DNA from: Turbatrix aceti
Taxonomy: Eukaryota; Nematoda; Chromadorea; Rhabditida; Panagrolaimidae
Assembly: GCA_963969345.1 (NCBI GenBank)
Contig: OZ017767.1
Span: 11,724,471 to 11,788,470, forward strand
Length of the DNA stretch: 64,000 bases
Direction: 5' to 3'
The notes beneath the pieces are model-generated. The model made no database searches. It was not told where the DNA came from and saw only the letters and a list, made by a program, of their open reading frames with translations. Positions 46,013 through 58,700 of the stretch are shown in pieces (the first letter of the stretch is position 1; each line of letters opens with the position of its first letter). The translations under genes were made by a program, and so were the position numbers.

Positions 46013-46481
46013 CAAGGCTTTGCATTCCGGTTATATAACGAAGCGGAACGGAATGACGAATAACCGGGTCGGTTATTCGGTTATTTTCATTTCCCGAAAA
46101 TAACCGGGTTATACGGCCCGGTTATTTTCCGCGACTTAAAATAACCGGGTTATACGGCGGTTATTTTCGACTTTTTTAACCGTCCCCCTAAATCATGAAC
46201 CGCATAAAAAACGTAAAATAAGCGTGCAAATTTGGACCAAAAAGGGGGACATTCGACTGAAAATGAAAAAAATGACCCGGTTATTTTCATATTTTTATGC
46301 AACCTGTCCAAAACTGAGACGGTTATTTTCTTTGACTTTATTCTAACTTCATATCCTACCCGGTTATTTTTTGCGATATAAGCGGCCAGCAATATTCGAC
46401 CGTATAATGTCGGTTATTTTGCAAATTTGCATTTAAACGGCATTTAAGCGCCAAAAAATATAACCGGAATGCAAAGCCTTG
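46013..46481. mobile_element. hAT-type MITE with 8-bp target duplication
   Basis: 469 bp with perfect terminal inverted repeats of about 23 bp (CAAGGCTTTGCATTCCGG..). It is flanked by the 8-bp direct repeat GTGTGAGT (46005-46012 and 46482-46489). Eight-base duplications and a CAAGG start fit the hAT superfamily. The interior holds several copies of CGGTTATTTTC and ATAACCGGGTTATACGG in both orientations. No transposase frame. Confidence 0.85.
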
Positions 46482-46489
46482 GTGTGAGT

Positions 46490-47495
46490 GAGAGAGAGAG
46501 GCAAGGTGAGAGGGGACTTTATACTTGGTTAATCCGATTTTCAGATGGAAAAAAAATGGTGTAAGACATACGCACACCTTGCGCTGCTAGATATCAATTT
46601 TTCTTGCTTCATTTTGACTTTTCTGGCAAAAGCAATGCCGTGATTTACTATTTCTAATTTTTTTAATTTACTGATAATTTTTGGCGCTCATTAACAACAA
46701 ATTAGAGCGTAAGCATGAAATATAGTCAGTTTAGACTCAAAAACATAGTCGACATTTTTTGTCCATTATCTGTGGTCGTCATTGTGTCAGCTGCAGAATT
46801 AGGATTAATTTGCAGCTTTTTATGACATTCCATTGTTTTTTGAAGACGGGGGAAAGATTATCGCCACCTTTTATTCAAGCCACAAAAAACATGTTTTTTT
46901 GACGCACTCTACGACCGTAGAAAGAGTTTATAATAGTCAAAAAGTTTTAATTGGATTTTATACTTCGGTCTGAAATTAGTAATTTCAATTTTTTGTAAAA
47001 CTTAGAAAAGACTCTGTAGCCTGGTCAAAAAAACCTAAATCTCGTAACTTTATCAAAAAGGTCAATCGATAACCATCTTGACGTATTTTTTGTACTCACC
47101 TTTGGTGATATTCATATAACTACCACGTAGGCACCTTTTAGACTTCCTATGTAAGACGCGCGCAGCTGGATTTTCCTATCTAATATAGCATTTGATGTAT
47201 CTTTGCTTGCCCGTGTTTATTTACCTCAACTTGCCTCTTTCTCACGCCCAAAAAGAGTCACGTACATTGTCTGACATTTTATTGATGCCATTTTTGTTCA
47301 CACTTTCCAACCGCGTTAGAAGGGTGCCAAGATAATCCAGAGATAATCAACAGAGAGCTACTCAGCTAAGAGATTTTTGTACTGGTTGGAGTGGTGGTGA
47401 GTGCGTGAGTGGTCCAGAGTCAAACCAACTAACAAGAAATAATCTAACGTATCTATCCGTACCAAAACCTAAGTCTAACAGATCCCAAAACAGCC
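46490..47495. promoter_or_regulatory. Upstream region and 5' UTR of the Kv channel proximal start
   Basis: AT-rich with no coding frame until a less AT-rich stretch at about 47300-47495 directly before the ATG, likely 5' UTR. No TATA box can be asserted. Confidence 0.4.
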
Positions 47496-49340
47496 ATGAC
47501 TTGTGCTTCCGTCAGCGTAACATGCATCAAGGAAATGGGAGGGTATGAAATTTATAAACGTCATATCAAAAATTTTAGCACTATTTTGTTTTTTAAATGT
47601 GATTTTTTGTGTTTTAGGGTCACCGGCAACATGATCAGCGGTGCGGCACAGCAGCACAAAAAGCGCTTGATCCCATTGAAGAGGACAGATGCTATGCAGC
47701 ATGCAGAACGTCAAAATGGAAAAATCCTTGACGATATCTGGGCAAACGGTGATAGCTATCAGCTTATCATTCCTCAAAAAACAATCGCAGAACACGAGCC
47801 GGCATTTTTGAGACTCAATATTGGCGGACGAACATATCTCATTCTCATGGATGCCATACAACGGGGCGAGACAGACGGGTTTTTGGCTAAATTTGTACAA
47901 CTTAATCACGAGGCAAGACTCAGAATTAGTGATGCGTATTTCTCAGACGAAGACGCGTACTACTTTCAACGCAGTCCGGCAGCGTTTGATCCAATCTTTC
48001 AGTACTACTCTACCGGCGTCATTCATAGACCACCCGAGATATGTCCTGCTGCTTTTCTCAGTGAACTGGACTTTTGGAGAATATCGACAACACACGTTGG
48101 ATCGTGTTGTGCCGATATTGTGCCGAGACCTAAGCAACCAGAGAAAGAAGAAGAAAAAGTAGGCCAAAAAAATTTAAAATTCATGAAAAAAATATTTTAA
48201 AAATCAATTTCAGGTAGACGACCACACCTTCGATAATCTGATGTGTGGCAAACTGCGACGACGCATGTGGACATTTCTCGAAAGACCGGGTTCTTCAATG
48301 CAGGCAAAAGCTTTTGAACTATCATCTACACTCTTTGTTGCAATATCGGTCATGGGTCTCAGCTTCGGTACTATTCCTGATTTTCAGGTGAGCCTCCACT
48401 CCATCTACAAAGCCACATTTTGCATTTTTTTCAGGTCACCGTAAGCATGGCACCCCATAACGAAACTATCATGCTAACAAACGGAACGGTCCAAATCGTG
48501 GAAAAAGTTGAACAAATGAAAGTCGAACACACGGCGTTCGTGATAACGGAACGCATCTGCATAGCCTTTTTCACCGTCGAGTACTGCCTGAGAATGTTTG
48601 CTGCTCCCCGAAAGCTGAGATTCGCCCTCAAGCCTCTAAACTTGGTCGACCTCATGGCTATCGTGCCGTTCTACCTCGAACTCCTGCTCACGCTCTGCGG
48701 AGTCGATGACAAGAAACTGCGAGACTGGCGATGGGCTTTCCTGGTTGTCAGGATTCTTCGAGTCCTCAGAGTCATTCGTATTATTAAGCTTGGAAGGTTC
48801 AGTTCGGGTTTGCAGACCTTTGGCATGACGCTTCAAAGGTCCCAAAAGCAGCTACAAATGATGACTATAGTACTGCTGACTGGCGTCGTCTTCTTCAGCA
48901 CCATGATATACTTTCTCGAAAAAGACGAAGAAGGTACACCATTTACGAGTATACCGGCTGCATATTGGTGGTGCATGTGAGTTTTAGACATTTAAAAAGG
49001 CGTTTGTGATAATTTCTTGTTTTTCAGAGTAACAATGACTACAGTGGGTTACGGAGATGCAGTTCCTGCTACAACAAGTGAGTTTTACTTTTTTCCGGGG
49101 AACTCACAATACTAAATATTTTTTTTAGTGGGAAAAGTGATAGCATCAGCCGCCATCATGTGCGGTGTCTTGGTCCTCGCTCTGCCCATCACCATCATTG
49201 TCGACAACTTTATCAAGGTTGCCCAGGACGAGCAGCAAGCCGAGCAGTCAAAGGAAGACCGCGATCGACAGGACGAACTCCTACGATCCATTATACACAA
49301 TGGCAAAGACGAAGACGGCATATTCACACAGATACCCTGA
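47496..49340 (+). CDS. Voltage-gated potassium channel subunit (Kv) with silent-subunit-like S6
   Basis: Six exons (47496-47542, 47618-48158, 48214-48387, 48435-48976, 49028-49077, 49129-49340) give 521 residues. Visible features: an N-terminal T1 tetramerisation domain (LRLNIGGRTYL .. LDFWRI, about 75-165), S1 near 228-250, S2 near 290-310, S3 (NLVDLMAIVPFYLELLL), S4 with Arg/Lys every third residue (RILRVLRVIRIIKLGRF), S5, the pore with TMTTVGYGD (filter at 440-445), and S6 (VLVLALPITIIVDNF). It forms K+-selective tetramers in the plasma membrane of excitable cells. The S6 PxP hinge of ordinary Kv channels is PIT here, as in modifier subunits of the Kv9 type, so it may need a partner. Subfamily not settled. 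The gene lies antisense within the titin-like gap; two upstream alternative first exons are candidates. Confidence 0.88.
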
Positions 49341-49709
49341 CACAAAAATTCCGAATTATTTCAAACAAAAAATCACACAAGTGTACTACTACTGACTATG
49401 AGTCCTGGCTACTCACTGTTACTCCCCCCCGGTTGGCAATCAATCGAGAAAATACAGTGTAACTCACAAAACATGCTGTTGTTCTGACTATAACATTTTT
49501 TTAAATTTTGATTCAGTTATTTTCCTATTTTTTGTTTGTTACTGTACGATAAAAAAAGATCTATTAAATACGCCCAAAAAATTAATAAATACAATGTTTA
49601 CAAAAAATTAAAGCGCGAAACTCATTTTATAAAATTAAAATTTGTTTTCTTGCCAAAAAAAAATCTGACATCTCAAAATTTGTCTAAAAAAATTAACACG
49701 GAAACCAAC
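49341..49709. other. Kv 3' UTR / titin intron end
   Basis: AT-rich 369 bp between the Kv stop and the donor end of the titin exon at 49710. AATAAA-like runs occur near 49580. No coding frame. Confidence 0.5.
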
Positions 49710-52700
49710 CTGTCACAGTCACCGATTCGGTGGTTTGGATAGATTCACCACATCCAAACTTGTTTTCAGCGGCAATGCGGAAGTGGTATGATGTGCCGGA
49801 AATTAAACCATTCAACGTGGTAGACAGCGAGGAAGTTCGAGCGGCAAATGCCCAGTTGGATTTTTTGACATCGCGACGCTCAATTGTGTATCCCAGAATA
49901 GGACTACCGCCGTCGAATTTGGCAGGACTCCATGAGACGTCCACCGAATCCGCAGAAACCGACTTGACAGTTATCGGATGCTCAGGTGGTCCAGGCGGGC
50001 CTGAAAAACGTTTTTGAAGGTTTGAAAAGAATATAGGGCGCCAAGTGCAAGTGCACTTGGTTTCCCAGATTTTGCAAGTGTGAACGAGGAGTTCCCAGTG
50101 TGCACAAACAGTTAGAATGGACAGTGGAAAAGTTAGTATTTGAACACAGTGGTAGTAGGCTTGATTTTTGAATGGATGACGACGACTTGGACGAAGAAAG
50201 CTAGTTCCCATTGAAAAAAAAACTAGGACAAAAATATAGGTGTCCCAGATCTTGCAAGTGTGAACAAAGATAGAGAGAAAAAGTTAGTTTTTGAATACAG
50301 TTGGTGGGTTTACTTGACTTGACTGTTGTGTGGACGCGACGGACAAACAAAAAATGGTTTAGACTTCCAACCTTGGATACGGAGAGTGACTGTGGTCGAC
50401 GCAGTTCCGAATTTGTTGATTGCTTGAACGTTGTAGACTCCGTCGTGTTCAAATGTTACCTTTCCAATTGACAATACAGATTCTCCATTTTTGGTTCCAA
50501 TTTTATGATCAGTTGGAAGAGATTTTGTATTTTGTTTTTGCCATGTTATTTGTGGTTCAGGAAGTCCATGAAAGTGCGCAAATAGCTTTGCGGCACCACC
50601 GAGTTTTGTCTTTACGACTTGTTCTGGACTGTCGATGTGGGGTTTGTCTGAAAAGCATTTTCGTTAACCAAAACAACAAAAGTCGGTAGAACTCACCAAA
50701 AACAGACAAAGTAATGTCTTTCTGCAAAACATCTCCATCTCCTGTTGCCACTTTGCAAATGTACACTCCACTTGAAAATTCATCTGCTGACGAGATAAAA
50801 ACTTCGGATAAATTATTATCAACCGTAAAAGCGCTTGCAATAAGTTTCTGATCATCTTTTAGCCATTCAACGCTTTTCGGTGATCCCTGGTCCCAAGCTG
50901 TGGTTAGTGTGACGGATTTTCCATATTCTACATCAATTTTCTGACTTGTTGGGGGAATAAGTGCAATTTTTTGTTTCTTTGTAATACTTTTTTCACTGGT
51001 ACCATTCTCGGACTGCTTTGTTTCAGGCTTTAGCTCCAAAAGAGTAGTCGGTGCAGTCTGGTCTTCATCTACCGTGATTTCTTTAATCTCTTTTGGAGCC
51101 GACTCGTTTTTTGACTCCGTGCCTTCTTCAGTTTTTGCCTTGGTCTTCTTCTTGACAACCTTCTTCGTCGTCTTCTTTGCCGGCGCTTCTCCATTTGTTG
51201 CTGGAACAGCTTCTCCATTGGTCTTTGCAGGTGCTTCAGCCTTTGTTTCTGAAGACGCAGGTGCTTCCGGTGGATCAGGAGGCTTAGCTTTGTCTTCAGG
51301 CTGAGTTTCAATTTGGACCAAAACAGAAGATCCAATTCCAGAATCAGTAGTCGATTGCAGCTGGGCTGATCCATCCGTATGATCTGATGTCACGGATTCA
51401 GGAATTGCAGGAGCGCTTGCTTTTTCCAGATCTAGAGCTGTTGGTGGTGCAGTGGTGGTTGATGGCTTTCGAGCGATGATAAATGCAGGATCGGACTCTT
51501 CACTCGGCTTTGACGTGTGCTTGTAAGCTTTGGCCTTGATTCGGTAAACAAATTTCGCAGATTCAAAAATGCTACGATCAATGAAGGAAGTTCGATCGGT
51601 GGACGCGATTTCTATCCAGAATTCAGAATCATGATCAGAAGACGATTTGTCAGTCCAACGCTTGCGTTCAACAGCGTAGAGTTGTGCTTCTAGAAAAAAG
51701 TTCAGAGGTATGGAAAGTAGGAAGAAGTCAGAAAGGGTAGTTAGGGAGAATACACGTCACAATTAAAAAAAAAAAACAAAAACCAACCTTCGACAGGGCT
51801 CCAGCTGACTTCCACTTTCTGGTCGTCAGCGTGTACAGTCGGTTTGCCAGGAACCTTCGGTCCGAGATCCATGGCATCACTGATAGACAACGATAACTCA
51901 TCGGAATCTTCGGACGTGGTGGTCACTTCCAGGGTGTCAGTAGGCTCGGACCGACCGACGTCGTTAACCGCGGTGACACGAAACGCGTACAGTTCTCCGC
52001 CGAAGAGATCGTCAATCGTGATGTGGCACTTGGATGTATCAGCAGCCACGCGGAGTTTACCGCACTGCCGCCACCGACTGGATTCCGCAGATCGGCGCTC
52101 GATGATGTAGTAATCCACTGGGACACTTGAAGTTGCAGATGGCCGCCAGGAGAGTTCGACAAAGTTTTCATCGACGGTATCAGCGGTGAGGCCAGTAGGA
52201 GGATTAGGAACGTCCAGAACCTTCAAATCGAACTTCTTGGTAGCAAAACCAGCATCGTTGGTAGCCTTGATGCTGAGAGTTCCTTCGTGACGAGCAGTCG
52301 ACAAATTCTGGATCCTGACAAACACGACCTCGTCGTACTCATCGATGGTAGCCAGAGAACGAAGGCTTTCGCCATTGAGCATGGCCTCGAACTTGGGCAT
52401 CGGATGACCACCCAGGGTGACTTCAAAGCTCAGATCCTTACCGGCCTGGACGTCCACTACATCGCGGTTTTTGACTTCACGCGAGAGTTCAATAGTAGGC
52501 GGTACGTTGAGGACAATCTTGGCAGGTGCGCTGGTCTCGTAATCGTTGACAGAAACAGAGTAGTCCGCAATATCGCGTTCTTCAAAGTTGGTGATTTCGA
52601 GCGTGCTTGTGGTTCCATCGTTGGTGATAAAGTACTTGGACGATGGCCAGATTTCAAAGCCGTTCTTGTACCACCTGAAGTGTTTTGGTACTGCGGTGGT

Positions 52701-55700
52701 TTCGCAGGTGAGCAAAGCTTTGTCGCCATAGCTCCGTACGACCTGGTCTTGAGGGCCTCGTTTGATATGTGCTTCTTCTTCTGGAATGATAAAACATAGA
52801 AATGAACAAAGTTTAAAAAACAAACCTTTGACTTTGACTTCGCCTTGAGCCCTGCTACGTCCGTCACTAGTCTCGCAGGTGTAATCACCGCTATCGGTTT
52901 TCTTAGCATTCTTGATGGTCAGCTTGCGAAGAGTGCCTTGCTTTTGAATCGTGAACTTGTCACCAACAGTGACGGGAACACCGTTACGCGACCATTCCAC
53001 GACGGCATCGGGATCTGAGACTTCGCAGACCAGGACAACATCGGTATCCTCGTCGATCTCGCTGTATTCGGGGAAGGACTGGACAATGTGTGCACGAACG
53101 TTCGCAATCGTAACACTGGCAGAAGATTTGTCCTGGCCAAGGTCGTTGAATACTTCACAGATATAGGAGCCCTCATCCGATGGTGAAGATTTGTGAATGG
53201 TCAGGGTAGACATGAAACCGTCGTTGTGGATCTGAAACAAAATTATTAACGACTAAAACAGATTCTAAATCTTACGTTAATATTTTCGCCATCAGCAACA
53301 ACTTCCGATCCGTTGTGTAGCCATCTGTAGTTAGGAATAGGATCGCCTCTGGCATGGCATTCGAGTTTGAGTTCCCTCTTTTGTGACACTGTAGTGTCCC
53401 GAATAGGCTTGGTAATTGTTGGCTTTTCAAGTGAGGCGACGCGAATAGGATCGGTTTCGTCGGAGTACTCTCCTAGACCGGCGGAATTCTTGGGAGCGAC
53501 CTTGAAGATGTAGTTCAAGCCCTCCTTGAGGCCCTCGACGTTGAGAGGCGGTCGTGTGGCATCAGATTCGGACCACAATGCCTGGGCATCTGACTTGTAG
53601 GCAACAGTGTAGGTGCAGTCCGCGTCTTCAGGGGGATTCCAGTTAACGCTAACCGAATCGACACCTGTGATGACGATTTTGGGTACATCAAGCTTGAAAT
53701 CAGGTTTCCGGAGTTCCGTTGTGATCTTCAGAGGCTCAGAAGCGTTGTTGGAATTCGATCGAAGACCTGCAGTGTTTGTAGCTTCGACCTTAAAGTCGTA
53801 AGTCGAATTCGGTGTAAACGGATACTTGACGTGGTAGTTGAGGGTGTAGACCGGATCATCGTTGATCTTCTTCCACTCTCCGTTGTTTTCACGAGCAAAG
53901 ACATCGTAGCTGTAGATCGGAGAGCCACCATCTTCTTCTGAGGGACGCCATTCAAGTAGACAACCGGAATCTGTGACACCGGACACAATAGGTGCGTTGT
54001 CCATTTTTGGTGCACTGTATGGCACACCGGTAGACACCTCGGTTTTATCGCTGTAATCACCGACGCCAAATTTGTTAATTGCCGCCACACGGAACACGTA
54101 GTTAGTTTCCATGTCGAGTTCTTCAACGTTAAAGGTGCGCTTGGCAGCAGATGTCTGGCCCGCCTTCTGGAAGACACGTCTGTTGACATCCTTTTTCTCG
54201 ACCACGTATCCCGTAATCTCGCTGCCCCCATCGTTGGTTGGGGCATCCCAAGAGACGACTGCAAAATCGTGACCGACTTCCTTGACTGTTAAGTTGCTGG
54301 GTGCATCTGGCACGTCGCGAACAATGACTTCGAATTCCACGTCATCTTCGCCATGCGAGTTGGAGAGTCGGATTCTGTACTTTCCAGCATCGGCCTTGGT
54401 AGCCTTGCGTCTGCATACCCTGAATCCGTCATCCAGGAAGTCCACAACCGTCTGAGCATCGGATGGCACTTTGACACCATCGTGGAAAATTTCAATGTCG
54501 GCATCTGGGTTGGCAGCGGCCTTGACGTTGAACAAGACATTTTCATGGGCATCGATGTCAATGACCTTGGGTGCAGCTTCTTTGTCGATGACTGGACGAC
54601 CAATGATGTCTACATTTGTCGAGGTTTCGGCAGAGTCGGCTTGAACGGTGTACCTGCCTTCAAGAGCGTAAGTGGGCTTGAGGATCTGCAGAATCTGGAC
54701 TGTGCCTTGGTCAATCAACTTGTAGTTAACATTGTCAGGTGTGATTGGCTGGCCATCGTAGATCCAGGTGACTTTGTTTGCAGGGTGTGAAAGTTCGACT
54801 GCCAGGCTGCATACCTGGATCATTGGAGCAGGCGTTCGTCGATCAAGACGCTTAACAAAGTCAACGGCTGTTTCGTCAACCTTCAGTATAGACTCGAAGG
54901 TAACATTATCGAGGGTGACTGCTACGACAATACCGGTATCGTCCGGAACAACGTTACGAATGGTGAAACGACGAATGTAGTCTTGTTCTTCCGTCGAAGC
55001 ACGAGGATCACTGGAAACAGGTTTGCCGTTGATGGTCCAGGTGACGTGATCTTCCTCGTTGAAGAGTTCGCACTCGACATGGAGAGTGTCGCCTCGGAGA
55101 CCAATGACCTCAGAAGGCGGAGTTTCAACAAAGCCGGCTCTCTTCTGGCGATGGCGCACAGCTCGTTTGTACTCGTCTTCAACTGGCTTGTATTCTGGTT
55201 TTTGGGCGGCCTTTCGAGCGCGATCGGCTAGGAATTCGGCAACGTCGTCGAACTCTCCAGCTTCTTCTAGCATTTCTTCTTCTTCTGGCTGTGATTCAAC
55301 AATCGTGGGCTGAACGACAACGACCTGAGCAGCAGCTTCTTCTGCCTTTCGCTTGTTTTCTTCTGCGATGGCGTCCATTTTGGCGGATTCATCAGCTGGC
55401 ATCTGAGCGACAGCAGCGGCACGAGCTGCTTCTTCTTCGGATGTAAGAGGCTTCTTCTTCTTGACAATTTTCTTTTTAGGCTTCTTTTCAGCTTCGGCTT
55501 CAACTGGCTTTTCAGCAATCTTTTTAGCTTTAGACTCCTCATCGACAGCTGTGCTCTTCTTTTTAGCAGCAAGGGCTTCATCTTCAGCCTTCTTTTTGGC
55601 ATCGAGTTCGGCCTTCTTTTTAGCTTCTTCGTCGGCCTTCTTTTTAGCAGCGGCATCCGCATCAGCCTTTTTCTTTGCAGCTGCTTCTTCTTCTGCCTTC

Positions 55701-58700
55701 TTTTTGGCATCGGCTTCCGCCTTTTTCTTTGCCTCAGCATCTGCCTTATTTTTAACGGCAGCTTCTTCATCAGCCTTCTTTTTGGCATCCGCTTCAGCCT
55801 GTTTCTTTGCCTCCAGCTCAGCTTTCTTTTTAGCAGCAGCTTCTCCATCAGCTTTCTTCTTAGCGTCAGCATCGGACTTTTTCTTTGCCTCAAGTTCGGC
55901 TTTCTTTTTAGCCGCGGCATCCGCATCAGCCTTTTTCCTTGCAGCTGCTTCTTCTTCTGCCTTCTTTTTGGCATCGGCTTCCGCCTTTTTCTTTGCCTCA
56001 GCATCCGCCTTCTTTTTAGCGGCAGCTTCTTCATCTGCCTTCTTTTTGGCATCCGCTTCAGCCTGTTTCTTTGCCTCCAGTTCAGCTTTCTTTTTAGCAG
56101 CTGCTTCTTCTTCAGCTTTCTTTTTAGCCTCAAGTTCTGCTTTTTTCTTTGCGTCAGCGTCCACCTTTTTCTTTGCCTCAAGTTCAGCCTTCTTTTTAGC
56201 AGCGGCATCAGCCTCAGCTTTCTTTTTATCTTCAAGTTCGGCCTTTTTGGCATCAGCATCTGCCTTCTTTTTAGCGGCAGCTTCTTCGTCAGCCTTTTTC
56301 TTCTCTTCGAGATCTGCCGCCTTCTTGGCTTCGAGTTCAGCTTTCCTTTTAGCTTCCTCATCCGCCTTCTTCTTGGCAGCAGCATCAGCTTCCGCCTTCT
56401 TCTTGGCAGCGGCTTCTTCCTCGGCCTTTTTCTTTGCTTCAAGTTCTGCTGCCTTCTTGGCTTCGAGTTCAGCCTTCTTTTTAGCAGCGGCTTCTTCCTC
56501 GGCTTTTTTCTTGGCCTCAAGCTCAGCTTTCTTTTTGGCTTCAAGCTGAGCTTTCTTTTTAGCGGCAGCTTCTTCCTCGGTTTTCTTCTTTTCCTCCAAT
56601 TCTGCCTTCTTCTTCGCAGCGGCCTCGGCATCAGCCTTTTGTTTTGCTTCAAGTTCAGCAGCCTTCTTCTTCGCAGCGGCGTCAGCCTCAGCCTTCTTTT
56701 TAGCTTCAAGTTCAGCCTTTTTAGCGTCTTCTTCAGCCTTTTTCTTCGCCTCAAGCTCAGCTTTTTTCTTGGCGGCTGCTTCTTCTTCAGACTTCTTTTT
56801 GGCCTCAAGATCTGCTTTCTTCTTAGCCTCTGCATCAGCCTTCTTTTGGGCCTCTTCCTCTGCTTTCTTTTTAGCAGCGGCGTCAGCCTCTGCCTTCTTT
56901 TTAGCTTCAAGTTCAGCCTTTTTAGCATCTTCTTCAGCTTTCTTTTTAGCTGCAGCATCAGCTTCTGCCTTCTTTTTGGCATCTAGTTCTGCCTTCTGTT
57001 TAGCCTCTTCATCGGCCTTCTTTTTGGCATCGGCTTCAGCCTTAGCTTTATTTTTAGCCTCCAGTTCGGCTTTCTTGGCTTCATCGTCAGCCTTTTTCTT
57101 TGCCGCAGCTGCTGCGTCTTCTTCGGCCTTCTTTTGAGCAACAGCCTTCTTTTTGGCGTCAAGATCGGCTTCATGGGCCTTTTTCTTAGCCGCTACTTCT
57201 TCTTCAGCCTGTTTTTTCGCAGCTTCAGCGTCTTCATCGGCCTTCTTTTTGGCCGCCTTCAAAGCTTCTGCTTCGTCCTTAGCCTTCTTCTCAGCAGCTT
57301 CAATGTCCTTTAGCTTTTGAGCAGCTTCGATATGTTTTTCATCAATAGCTGACTTTGCTTCACTTTCTGCCGACGATTCGCTCTCGCTTTCGGTGATGTC
57401 GACCGGAGCAGTGCTTCTCTTCGGTGTCTCAAAGTTGCCCTTGACGCTTGCTGACACTGGTTCTTTGATAGGTGAAATGACCGACTGAACTGCTGTAGCA
57501 TCGATACCTTCGAGTTGAGCGGCAATCTCTGCCTCCGAAACTAGAATCGAAGCGTCGCCGAATCTGGAGTGGATTTCATCGGGAATGACCAAAGGCTTGG
57601 GAATATTCTTCTTTCTGGAAGGCGATTTGGATGTCGATCGTTGCGAGGTCTCCTGCTTCTGCTGTTCCAGCATGGCTTGGCGTTCTTCTGAAAACACATT
57701 TTAATAAATGTTAAAAAAAAAGAAAGTGAATTTCAATTGCTCCAATTGGACTAAAACAAAGACAAGGACAGAACAGACAGCACCTTTTGGTTTGGTAACA
57801 CGGACAGTTGTACGACAATACGAATGACCATTGTTGTTTTCTGCAACACAAACATATTCTCCAGCGTGACTGGCATCTGCCTTGGGCACGATCATGGCAA
57901 GCTGGATAGAATCCTTGTTTTTCATCGCGCAGTCGTAAACTGACAAGTCGACGGGCTCGTTGTCCTTGTCCAAAGCAAGAACAGGCAGAGGATTACCCTT
58001 TGCAGTAAAGACCAACTCGAGGGGCTCGCCTTCTAGAATGTCCAAAACACGGGTGTGAGCGGTGAACTTTGGCGCTCCACGAGCATAGCTGACGCGTTTG
58101 GCAAGCTGAACTTCCGGTTCTTTGTCTTCGACAAGGATGGCAACCTTGGCTTCGTCGTGGCCGTGTTCATTGGTAGCCACAAAGGTGAGTTCACCGTCAA
58201 AGCCGTGATCTACGTCCTCGATGATAAAGAGTATGGTGTAAAGGAATTTGTCTTTTTCCACGAGAATGGTGATTCTGTCATCGTCATTCATGTAGTTGTC
58301 ATTCAGGTAAATCGACATCTAAAATTTTTTTTTCAATCAAAATAGATTTTTCTTAATTTCTAACTTTAGAAAGTTTTACATAAAATTTGATTTCAATAAA
58401 AAAACTTCTACATATTTGAAATTTGCATAAACAACCAAAATTTCCATAAAACGCTTCGCCGTGCAACTCTGTTCGCTCAGACTTCTCACCCTTAAAACCG
58501 GCGACAGCAGAAAGCGGCGGGATGTCTGAAAACGATAGATCTGAAGTAGATGACTTCAAGAGTGATGATCCCAACGTTCAATCAGCCGTAAACTTTTTAC
58601 TTGGTCAAAAGAAAATCGGTCCATGGGTTATCGACAAAGTCATTGGTGCAGGCGCGAATGGTGTCGTCGCAAAGGTCCTCAACGAAAAAACCAAGGAAAA

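Noticed and set aside
33166..47495. Search for a titin/twitchin kinase on the minus strand
   Set aside because: No HRD, DFG or glycine-loop coding segment was recognised. Absence by eye is not proof, so it is reported as a finding, not as a feature.
50001..50371. Extra titin coding between 50371 and 50001
   Set aside because: An open frame extends there, but it lacks domain character, and the flanking exons join in phase with good GT..AG signals.
55461..56549. Long plus-strand frame rich in Phe, Ser and Ala
   Set aside because: It is the antisense of the Lys/Ala/Glu repeat in the titin-like exon; codon bias there removes stops on the other strand. No domain, no splice signals of its own.
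55267..56982. Long minus-strand Lys/Arg/Leu-rich frame
   Set aside because: Out-of-frame shadow of the same titin repeat.
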